From NCBI GenBank assembly GCA_003453085.1, contig DMMK01000294.1:1-5409 (forward strand): DNA of 5,409 bases, in the 5' to 3' direction. Position numbers and translations under genes: made by a program. Origin of the DNA: Verrucomicrobiales bacterium. Its GTDB lineage: Bacteria; Verrucomicrobiota; Verrucomicrobiia; Verrucomicrobiales; Verrucomicrobiaceae. The notes under the pieces are model-generated. The model made no database searches. It saw nothing but the letters and a program-made list of their open reading frames with translations, and was not told the DNA's origin. Below are positions 1 through 5,409 of the stretch, one piece after another. Position 1 is the first letter of the stretch; every line of letters begins with the position of its first letter.

Positions 1-24
1 AACATCCATTTTCATGGCTTTTAG

Positions 25-1602
25 TTAGGCCTTCTGAAGACCGGGCTTTCCAGCCGCCACAGCAAAGGAGGCACGAGTGATCAAAGGAGCACCCGGGCGG
101 GAGACATACTCCACGGCCTGGTAGTTCGTTTTCCAATGCAGGGGTGTGATCTCGCAGCTCACATAACCACGCTCCGCGCTGTGGAACTTCACGAAAGGAT
201 TCTCGGCATAGATGGCATCGAGGGTCTTCGGTTTCAGCAACCCATCTCCACCTGAACTGATGGAGGTGCCGACGAACTCCGTGGCCACCACTTTCGACTC
301 CAGGTTGTCGAAGTCGGTGATGAGGTTGTTCGCCCAGTTGCTGTGGATGTCCCCAGTCAGCACCACGGGGTTGGAGATGCGCTGCTCATCGAAGTATTTC
401 AGGATGCGGCGGCGCTCCATCTCACAGCTCGGCCACTGGTCCATGCTGTAGCCTTTTTCCTCACCCGCCTTGCGATCGGTCAGCCCCATCATGACTTGCT
501 GAGCCAGGACATTCCAAGTCGAAGGCGATTTAGCGAGGCCTTCAAACAACCAATCTCTCTGGATGACCCCGAGTAGGCTGGAATTGGGATTCAAGGCTTC
601 GGGGCACAGCGGTTTGCTGCCATCCCCACAGGGCTGGTCGCTGCGATACTGACGAGTATCCAACACATGGAAATCGGCCAGCCGGCCATAACTTACGTTG
701 CGATACAGCAGCATGTCCGGCCCTTTGGGCATGGCACTGCGGCGCAGGGGCATGTGCTCATAGTAGGCCTGATAAGCAGCGGCACGGCGCAGCAGGAAGT
801 CCGCCGGCTTGACGTCCTTCTCTTCCGAAATATCGCTGGCATAGTTGTTGTCCAACTCATGGTCATCCCAGGTCACGAGCCAAGGGACAATGGCATGCAT
901 GGCCTGGAGGGCAGGATCGCTCTTGTACTGCGCGTGGCGATTGCGATAAGACTCCAAGGTGTTGATCTCTGGCCCGGTGTGTTTGCGCAGACGCCCATCC
1001 AGCCCTTCCTTTTCATAGATGTAGTCACCGAGATGGACGACGAGGTCCAGATCCTCCTTCGCCATGTGCTCATAGGCCGTGAAGAGACCCGTTTCAAAAT
1101 GCTGGCAGGAGGCGAAAGCAAAACGCAGCTTTTCCGGCAACGTCTCTTTCGCGGGGAAGGTGCGCGAGCGCCCTTTGGGACTCACCTCACCACCCGCTTT
1201 AAACTGGTACCAATACCAGCGTTCGGGCAGCAGGCCATCCACCTCCACATGCACCGAATGGCCCCACTCCGGCGTGGCGATGGCGGTGCCCTGACGGACG
1301 ATTTTGCTCATGCCTTCATCTTCGGAAACCTGCCAGGAAACTTCGACGGGCACGGGATCCATGCCACCGCCCTCCAGGGGCTTGGGAGCCAGGCGAGTCC
1401 AGAGCACCATGCCATCCGCCGCCGGGTCCCCCGAAGCCACACCTAAAGTAAAGGGGTAGCCGGAGAACTTGGGCGCAGATTTCACCGCTCCGAAGGCCCG
1501 CTCACAGGTCAGCGCCGCCAGCGCCAGCGAGGCAGAACCCGTGATGAAAGAACGGCGGCTGGAAACGCGAGCAGGGACGAGGGGATAAACAGGGGGAGTC
1601 AT
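25..1602 (-). CDS. phoD: PhoD-family alkaline phosphatase/phosphodiesterase, Tat-exported
   Basis: This 525-residue protein hydrolyses phosphate mono- and diesters outside the cytoplasm, judging by family. The N-terminus carries a twin-arginine signal (SSRRSFI, residues 14-20), then a hydrophobic stretch to about 32 and a possible cleavage site after AFGA (36-39). The PhoD N-terminal domain begins near 50 with FTLGVASGDP and VLWTRLAP. The metallophosphatase core shows FASCQ (Cys166), HLGDYIYE (190-197; Asp193, Tyr196), VTWDDHELDNNY (243-254) and VLTGDIHSNW (414-423). In the Bacillus enzyme the equivalent Cys, Asp and Tyr hold iron beside calcium, and Tat export of the folded metalloenzyme fits that. 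Length is normal and no key motif is missing. The ATG at 1602 is the first after an in-frame TGA at 1609-1611, but it has no clear Shine-Dalgarno. It is the last gene of the minus-strand cluster, 63 bases after the lipoprotein gene. Family assignment is very secure; substrate range is not. Confidence 0.95.
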   Translation of the reverse strand: MTPPVYPLVPARVSSRRSFITGSASLALAALTCERAFGAVKSAPKFSGYPFTLGVASGDPAADGMVLWTRLAPKPLEGGGMDPVPVEVSWQVSEDEGMSKIVRQGTAIATPEWGHSVHVEVDGLLPERWYWYQFKAGGEVSPKGRSRTFPAKETLPEKLRFAFASCQHFETGLFTAYEHMAKEDLDLVVHLGDYIYEKEGLDGRLRKHTGPEINTLESYRNRHAQYKSDPALQAMHAIVPWLVTWDDHELDNNYASDISEEKDVKPADFLLRRAAAYQAYYEHMPLRRSAMPKGPDMLLYRNVSYGRLADFHVLDTRQYRSDQPCGDGSKPLCPEALNPNSSLLGVIQRDWLFEGLAKSPSTWNVLAQQVMMGLTDRKAGEEKGYSMDQWPSCEMERRRILKYFDEQRISNPVVLTGDIHSNWANNLITDFDNLESKVVATEFVGTSISSGGDGLLKPKTLDAIYAENPFVKFHSAERGYVSCEITPLHWKTNYQAVEYVSRPGAPLITRASFAVAAGKPGLQKA

Positions 1603-1665
1603 GAACAGTCAACGAAACGCCTGAACAGGGCCTTTTCATCCAGGAAGATGCGACAGAAACGTGAC

Positions 1666-2370
1666 TCAATGATAACGAGCGTAGGTCTTCCGCCAGAAGG
1701 GATCAAAAGCGGCCAGCAGTTTTTCATAGGCGGAGCGTTCCGCTTTCTTCCTCGCGAGGTCACTGCCATCAAAGATGAAACTTCCGCCCACCTTGTCGTT
1801 GTTCTCCTCGAGCGCGCCATAGATGTAGCCCGTGCGGGTATCCATCAGCACCGCCGAGGCCGAAGAGGTGATTTCAAAACGGTTCACGCTTAACAAGCCG
1901 AGCGAAAGCACCGTCAAAGGAGGCACCACATCATCATTTCTGAACTCCGTGCTCACCGTGTAAATGAGGATGGCATCGGCCTGCAATTTCGCGGCGGCCT
2001 CACGCAGATCTTCGTCACTGTTCAAGGACTCGGGCAGCAGCAGACGATTCAGCGTCGCCACGCCTTCGAGACCCGGCAGCTTCTGAAGCTTTTCCAGATC
2101 GCCTGCCCGCTCAATGTCACGGGTGGTGACGACGCTGTAAGCACCCGAGCCGTGCGCCCTGCCGGAATCGGAGCGGTAGCCGCTCTCCTGCACACGCACC
2201 ACGGCGATATTGGCCGGGAACTTGATGGCGGGCCGGGCGACATAGGCCTTCTTCACTTTCGGGTCCGTGAAGGTGCCAAGATTCGCTGGCCGCCCAGGCG
2301 TGGTGTAGGTGGCGCATGAGGCCAGGGAGAGGAGGAGAACGGAAGAGACAAGCGTGGGTTTGATAAGCAT
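1666..2370 (-). CDS. Putative lipoprotein of unknown function, CsgG/LpoB-like pattern
   Basis: I do not recognise a named family. The 234-residue product starts with a lipoprotein signal: Lys4, a hydrophobic run VLLLSLASC, and lipobox LASC with Cys19 as the lipidated residue. Ala20 at the +2 position would favour the outer membrane under the enterobacterial rule. The mature part looks like one alpha/beta domain: a strand at IAVVRV (55-60), a helix and strand at LREAAAKLQADAILIYTVS (122-140), and a strand pair around ASAVLMDTRTGYIYGAL (171-187), then a charged C-terminal helix (205-220). An 'A-DAILIYTV ... AVLMDTRTG' order is typical of CsgG, LpoB and TolB N-terminal-type domains, so a periplasmic adaptor role is possible; this is inference from pattern only. 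I chose the ATG at 2370 over the in-frame ATG at 2409 because it gives a clean signal peptide and has GGGAG five bases upstream. It lies 55 bases after dacB. Confidence 0.85.
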   Translation of the reverse strand: MLIKPTLVSSVLLLSLASCATYTTPGRPANLGTFTDPKVKKAYVARPAIKFPANIAVVRVQESGYRSDSGRAHGSGAYSVVTTRDIERAGDLEKLQKLPGLEGVATLNRLLLPESLNSDEDLREAAAKLQADAILIYTVSTEFRNDDVVPPLTVLSLGLLSVNRFEITSSASAVLMDTRTGYIYGALEENNDKVGGSFIFDGSDLARKKAERSAYEKLLAAFDPFWRKTYARYH

Positions 2371-2375
2371 GGCAA

Positions 2376-2380
2376 CTCCC
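2376..2380 (-). promoter_or_regulatory. Ribosome binding site for the lipoprotein gene
   Basis: On the minus strand GGGAG stands five bases before the ATG at 2370. It decides the start: the in-frame ATG 13 codons upstream (2409) has no such site and would add a polar stretch ahead of the signal peptide. Confidence 0.65.
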
Positions 2381-2396
2381 CTGCGAAATTCCGCAG
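2381..2396. repeat. 16-base near-palindrome abutting a ribosome binding site
   Basis: The plus strand reads CTGCGAAATTCCGCAG. The arms CTGCG and CGCAG are perfect, the inner bases also pair, and a single G-T type position breaks full symmetry. It ends one base before the GGGAG site of the lipoprotein gene and so sits in its leader. It could be a dimeric repressor site or a small RNA hairpin affecting translation, or it could be chance. There is no T-run beside it, so it is not a standard intrinsic terminator for dacB. Confidence 0.35.
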
Positions 2397-2425
2397 AGAA
2401 ACGGATCATCCCGAAGAAAAGAATT

Positions 2426-3829
2426 TCAACGAGCCTTCAAAATTCCCAACACGGCCTCGCGCAACCGAGCCACAGCCTGCGAATCAGAAAAATGATTCAC
2501 CATCAGGGCAAAGCTGAACTCGGCCCCTGAAACTCCTTTCACAAAACCTGTGTAGGAACGCACGCCCGACATAGCCCCGCCCTTCCACCTCACTGTGCCA
2601 TCTTCTGTGACCAGCAAGGATTCACGATAAACCGCCCCCTGAGGTCCTACGCCTGCCACATGCTGGAGTCGGGCTAGATCCAGTGGCCGGATGAAATCTG
2701 CCCGCGCGAGACCGCAACCGTCCTCCATGCGTAGCCCTTCAAAAACCAGCCCGCGCTGCTGCCAGTGGGCCCGCAGCACCTCATCAGAAGGCCGCCCCTC
2801 GCGAATGCCTAACAAACGATACAAACACTCCGTTTCATGATTGTCGGAGGTGGCATGGATGCTGGTGACGATCTCCTTGAGCGAGGGCGAAACATGCTTG
2901 ATCAAAATCTCCGATGCCTCCGGGATAGACTCACCCGCGTTGCGCAGTTCGCCAGCGCTCACGGCATCTCCATCCACCTGAATCCCTGCATCCACCAGCA
3001 AGACCCGCAGGTGATGGGCTGCATACAGCTCCGAGTCTGGCACGGCCGCCGTCACTTCAAAGTTACCGGCACTCAGAGGTACTGTTCCACGCAGGTGCAG
3101 GACTGCGGTGCGTTCACCGCCGTGAATCACGACGCCATCTCCTGAATTCGCGGCACCTGTGGTCGCTTCATTCACCCACTGGACCTTCGGCACCTGAGGG
3201 CTGGCCACTAGAAATGTCGCTTTGGCCCCAACTGCATCGCCGGGGCGAATCCGTATGAGGCTGCGATTATGCTCCAAATTCAGGCCGGAGACACCACTGC
3301 CGTATCCGTTGCCAATGTCGCCCCAGTTCCAAAAATCATCGTAGAGTGAGCCAGGGAATAAACTACCATCGCCAATAATGCGACCGTGAATGCGCTTCAC
3401 CCCTTTTTGTAGAAGCGTGAGCACCCAGTCCTCAAGGTCATTCAGTGAGAGCATGGGATCTCCACCACCACGAATGATCACATCTCCAGTTAGGCTGCCC
3501 TCTTGAAGGGGATTCGTGGTTCCTACGATTGTTTCCAAACGATAATCAGGCCCCCATTTTTCCAGAGCAGTGGCCGTGGTAAGGGTCTTCAGGGTGGAGG
3601 CGGGGATGAACGCCGTTTGACTGTTCAGTTCTTCGATCACCTGCCCCTGGGCATCCAGCAGGCAAAAACCGATGGCGGCCCCTTGCATACCCGGCTCTTC
3701 ACGGGTCATCGTGAAAGCCTGCTTGAGCGCCGAGACCGCTGGTACGGGAGGCAAAGGTTCTTCGCGAAAACGAAGAACTAGCAAGGCTGCCAGTGCGGCT
3801 AGCAGCAGGCAAAGGAGAACGTTTTTCAC
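2426..3829 (-). CDS. dacB: D-alanyl-D-alanine carboxypeptidase/endopeptidase, PBP4 type (peptidase S13)
   Basis: This 467-residue penicillin-binding protein should cut D-Ala-D-Ala ends and/or peptide cross-links of peptidoglycan in the periplasm. A hydrophobic N-terminal segment (residues 4-19) is a signal peptide or membrane anchor. The first active-site box is STLK (Ser78 nucleophile, Lys81) within IPASTLKTLTTATAL. GGGDPML (121-127) is a family hallmark, followed by the long S13 insert region. The second box is SDN (328-330), and DGCGLAR (370-376) matches the usual DGSGLSR. The third box, normally KTG, reads KGG (416-418) in RWKGGAMSG. Length is close to E. coli PBP4 (477). The start is GTG at 3829: an in-frame stop lies shortly upstream with no ATG between, and AAAGGAG precedes it by 11 bases. 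It follows glpQ by 31 bases, so co-transcription is likely. Family is secure; full catalytic activity is less so because of the third box. Confidence 0.93.
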   Translation of the reverse strand: MKNVLLCLLLAALAALLVLRFREEPLPPVPAVSALKQAFTMTREEPGMQGAAIGFCLLDAQGQVIEELNSQTAFIPASTLKTLTTATALEKWGPDYRLETIVGTTNPLQEGSLTGDVIIRGGGDPMLSLNDLEDWVLTLLQKGVKRIHGRIIGDGSLFPGSLYDDFWNWGDIGNGYGSGVSGLNLEHNRSLIRIRPGDAVGAKATFLVASPQVPKVQWVNEATTGAANSGDGVVIHGGERTAVLHLRGTVPLSAGNFEVTAAVPDSELYAAHHLRVLLVDAGIQVDGDAVSAGELRNAGESIPEASEILIKHVSPSLKEIVTSIHATSDNHETECLYRLLGIREGRPSDEVLRAHWQQRGLVFEGLRMEDGCGLARADFIRPLDLARLQHVAGVGPQGAVYRESLLVTEDGTVRWKGGAMSGVRSYTGFVKGVSGAEFSFALMVNHFSDSQAVARLREAVLGILKAR

Positions 3830-3840
3830 AGCGCAGGATA

Positions 3841-3847
3841 CTCCTTT
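3841..3847 (-). promoter_or_regulatory. Ribosome binding site for the GTG-started dacB
   Basis: AAAGGAG on the minus strand lies in the 31-base glpQ-dacB gap, 11 bases before the GTG at 3829. The spacing is on the long side. No other in-frame start is available between the upstream in-frame TGA and this GTG, so the pair together define the start. Confidence 0.6.
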
Positions 3848-3860
3848 ATCATCTCATTGC

Positions 3861-4877
3861 TCAGGGCTTCTTGGCCAACCAGGTCAGCACCACATCGGGA
3901 AAATCGGTGAACAGGCCATCCACGCCTGCCTGAGTGAAGAGCAAGTCCATGAGGTCATCTGCCGAATGCGCGAACTTGGGCAGCTCATCGGTACGCAAGG
4001 TGTAAGGATGCACCTTGAGACCCTGAGCATGAGCGTCTTTGACCAAAGCGGTCACGCTGCGGTCCTCGGCAATGATGCTGCCCAGCGCGGGGCCGATGCC
4101 ATCCGCCACCTGCTTCAGCTCCGCCAGACCGGCAGGCGAACGCAGGTAGGCGAAGTCGGTGCCGTCCGTGCCTTTGGCACCTCCGCCCATGAGCATGATG
4201 AGACGGCCTTTCCAGCCTAACTCCAAGCGTATTCTTTTCACTTCCTCATACTCAAAGCACTGCACATGGCAGGCATCTTCCCGGCTCTTGTATCCATATT
4301 TTTCGAGGATGGACAGGACAATGCGGCTGATGTCGTGGCCTTCCTTGCGATGCCAGGCAGGCTGTTTGATCTCGGGATAAATTCCCGCTTGCCGCCCAGT
4401 GCTGCGGTTCAGCCCCTGGATCAATTGCAGCTCCTCCTCCAGCGTGGGAATCTGGAAGCTGGAGGTGTTTATCGGAAAGCGTTTGGGAAAAACCTGCAGG
4501 CCCGTTTTGGCGTTGAACCGTTCCGTGACCCGCAACTGCTTCAGCTCCGTGAGGGTGAAGTCCAAGGCGTAAAAGCGCCCATCTTCCCGCTGCCGCCCGG
4601 GGAACCGCTTGGCCACATCGCTGATGGTATCCACGTGAATGTCATGCAGCACCACGGGCACATCGTCCTTGGTCAGCACCACATCCTGTTCAATGGAAGG
4701 AGCACCCTGAGCATGGGCCATGGCCTTGGCCTCCAGTGTGTGCTCAGGCAAGTAACCACTTGCGCCACGATGGGCGATGACGAGGGGAGAAGGTTCCTGG
4801 GCCATAAGGGGAAAGGCGATTAACGCGAGAAGGCATCTCATGGAAGCATCTGGGGCATGGCGAAAAACAGAAAACAT
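3861..4877 (-). CDS. glpQ: Glycerophosphodiester phosphodiesterase, periplasmic GlpQ type
   Basis: This 338-residue enzyme should hydrolyse glycerophosphodiesters (deacylated phospholipids, possibly glycerol-phosphate polymers) to sn-glycerol 3-phosphate and an alcohol. The match to E. coli GlpQ runs end to end: IAHRGASGYLPEHTLEAKAM (34-53), EQDVVLTKDD (63-72), VVLHD (75-79), FYALDFTLTELK (102-113), GIYPEIK (165-171), CFEYEEVKRI (207-216), VHPYTLRTDELP (289-300) and GLFTDFPD (321-328). His36 and His78 are the expected acid/base pair, and Glu63, Asp65 and Glu169 the expected metal ligands. A signal peptide covers about residues 13-26, with cleavage likely after LMA. Two starts are possible. 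ATG 4877 has GAGGA close upstream. ATG 4841 gives a shorter, cleaner signal (MRCLLALIAF) but no ribosome binding site. I list the longer form. It is the first gene of the minus-strand cluster, divergent from the plus-strand gene at 4933. Confidence 0.95.
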   Translation of the reverse strand: MFSVFRHAPDASMRCLLALIAFPLMAQEPSPLVIAHRGASGYLPEHTLEAKAMAHAQGAPSIEQDVVLTKDDVPVVLHDIHVDTISDVAKRFPGRQREDGRFYALDFTLTELKQLRVTERFNAKTGLQVFPKRFPINTSSFQIPTLEEELQLIQGLNRSTGRQAGIYPEIKQPAWHRKEGHDISRIVLSILEKYGYKSREDACHVQCFEYEEVKRIRLELGWKGRLIMLMGGGAKGTDGTDFAYLRSPAGLAELKQVADGIGPALGSIIAEDRSVTALVKDAHAQGLKVHPYTLRTDELPKFAHSADDLMDLLFTQAGVDGLFTDFPDVVLTWLAKKP

Positions 4878-4932
4878 GAATCCTCATGCTGACAGAGTCC
4901 CCGTACTGCCGTCAATATGAAGAATCTCTGCC
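4878..4932. promoter_or_regulatory. Divergent intergenic region with weak promoter candidates
   Basis: This 55-base gap separates the two outward-facing genes and must hold control sequences for at least one of them unless promoters lie inside the coding regions. For the minus strand, TTGACG (4910-4915) and CAGCAT (4886-4891) have an 18-base spacer. For the plus strand, CTGACA (4889-4894) and CAATAT (4913-4918) also have 18. In both pairs the -35-like box is good and the -10-like box poor. The two pairs overlap, which would make the promoters compete if real. The minus-strand pair would start transcription next to 4877, which fits the shorter glpQ start (4841) better than the longer one. Box assignments are speculative. 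Confidence 0.3.
4881..4885 (-). promoter_or_regulatory. Possible ribosome binding site for glpQ
   Basis: GAGGA on the minus strand ends three bases before the ATG at 4877. The spacing is short, so support is moderate. It is the only argument for the longer start over the ATG at 4841, which has a better signal peptide but no purine-rich site upstream. Confidence 0.35.
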
Positions 4933-5409
4933 ATGACACCTGCCGCCTCTGCCCTCAATCGTTACCCTGTCCACCGCTGTCGGGGCGCTCTCTTGGACTG
5001 GTCTGCCGCTGTGTGTCTGGATCGTTTCACTTTTCCCTGGGAGCCCACACCTCCACCCTCCACTCAATTCCGCGCCCTTTGGGATGAGGAGCGGCTGCAC
5101 TTCCGTTTTGACTGCGTGGATGAAGACTTGGTGCTGGGCACGGGCGACACTGTCAAAGAACGTGTGCTCGGATCTGACCGGGTGGAGATCTTCCTTACCC
5201 CCGATCTCACTCTCACGCCTTACTACGCTTTTGAGATGAGTCCACGCGGAGAAGCCTTGGTCTATGCCGCACGTTTCTACCGGGAGTATGACTGGGACTG
5301 GACCTGCCCCGAGCTTCACCTCGACGCAAGTATTCAGGGCCATCGTTATCAGGTGCAGGGCAGCCTACCGCTAGACCTGCTACGTGAGCGAGGTGAAGCT
5401 CGGGGCAGG
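4933..5409 (+). CDS. Carbohydrate-binding family 9-like protein, 3' end beyond window
   Basis: The frame from ATG 4933 stays open for 159 codons to the window edge, so the C-terminus is missing. The translation has the order seen in CBM9-like/DOMON-type domains: FTFPWEPT (32-39), a strand pair FRALWDEERLHFRFDCVDED (46-65), GSDRVEIFLTPD (80-91), YYAFEMSPRGEALVY (97-111), and YQVQGSLPLDLL (139-150), which resembles the 'Y.vea.iPl..L' end of the domain. By family it may bind a sugar or polysaccharide, but no ligand can be named. There is no signal peptide, so it is probably cytoplasmic unless the start is wrong. The start is the first ATG after an in-frame TGA at 4918-4920. A weak GAAGA precedes it by nine bases. 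It diverges from glpQ. The domain call is fairly sure; the role is unknown. Confidence 0.82.
   Translation, partial: MTPAASALNRYPVHRCRGALLDWSAAVCLDRFTFPWEPTPPPSTQFRALWDEERLHFRFDCVDEDLVLGTGDTVKERVLGSDRVEIFLTPDLTLTPYYAFEMSPRGEALVYAARFYREYDWDWTCPELHLDASIQGHRYQVQGSLPLDLLRERGEARGR

Noticed and set aside
1..15. ATG with four further codons (MKMDV) on the minus strand just after phoD, possibly the next gene
   Set aside because: Only five codons are visible before the window ends and no ribosome binding site precedes them, so nothing can be claimed.
667..1446. A 259-codon open frame on the plus strand, antisense to phoD
   Set aside because: It lies wholly inside a strongly recognisable PhoD gene, shows no domain or signal, and is the kind of open antisense frame common in GC-rich coding DNA.
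1619..1632. Short inverted repeat GCCTG-AA-CAGGGC between the lipoprotein gene and phoD, considered as a terminator
   Set aside because: The two-base loop is too small for a stable hairpin and no T-run follows on the minus strand.
3672..4220. A 182-codon plus-strand open frame spanning the dacB-glpQ junction
   Set aside because: It overlaps the start of dacB and the end of glpQ, both well supported, and its product is compositionally odd with no motif.
4266..4823. A 185-codon plus-strand open frame antisense to glpQ
   Set aside because: The minus strand encodes unmistakable GlpQ motifs over the same bases, and the antisense translation has no recognisable features.
4889..4895. A Pho-box-like half-site (CTGTCAG on the minus strand) ahead of glpQ
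   Set aside because: Only one half-site is present. The sequence 11 bases to either side does not resemble the second repeat. The gene functions make it tempting, but the match is not enough.
4912..5343. A 143-codon minus-strand open frame upstream of glpQ
   Set aside because: The plus strand in the same region encodes a CBM9-like domain with consistent motifs. The minus-strand product looks like nothing known.

Overview
The window reads as an ordinary chromosomal segment of a Gram-negative-type bacterium with moderately high GC. It has exported enzymes with Sec, Tat and lipoprotein signals, a peptidoglycan endopeptidase/carboxypeptidase and an outer-membrane-type lipoprotein. The style of the proteins, and a stand-alone family-9-like carbohydrate-binding protein, suggest the Planctomycetes-Verrucomicrobia-Chlamydiae group, perhaps a Verrucomicrobiaceae member. 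That placement is an impression from protein character. No rRNA or marker gene is present to confirm it.

Layout. Four genes lie head to tail on the minus strand and fill about 90% of the window. In order of transcription they are a GlpQ-type glycerophosphodiester phosphodiesterase (4877 to 3861), a DacB/PBP4-type D-Ala-D-Ala carboxypeptidase/endopeptidase of family S13 (3829 to 2426), an unrecognised small lipoprotein (2370 to 1666), and a Tat-exported PhoD-type alkaline phosphatase/phosphodiesterase (1602 to 25). The gaps are 31, 55 and 63 bases and none holds a convincing terminator, so a single transcript is plausible. On the plus strand, diverging from glpQ across a 55-base gap, a fifth gene begins at 4933 and runs off the right end. 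It encodes a family-9-like carbohydrate-binding domain and is easily missed because an open antisense frame covers most of it.

How the genes may work together. All four minus-strand products are predicted to act outside the cytoplasm. GlpQ and PhoD both attack phosphodiesters: GlpQ releases sn-glycerol 3-phosphate from glycerophosphodiesters, and PhoD frees phosphate from mono- and diesters. In Bacillus the same two families cooperate on wall teichoic acid during phosphate starvation. Here, with a peptidoglycan-trimming enzyme and a lipoprotein between them, the cluster looks like an envelope turnover and phosphate-scavenging set. No convincing Pho box was found, so phosphate control remains an inference.

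Points for a second look are the unannounced plus-strand gene, the replacement of the usual KTG box by KGG in the DacB-like protein, the orphan lipoprotein with a CsgG/LpoB-like pattern, and a 16-base near-palindrome directly against its ribosome binding site. I saw no mobile element, CRISPR array, tRNA or rRNA. There is no gene-free stretch over 300 bases.
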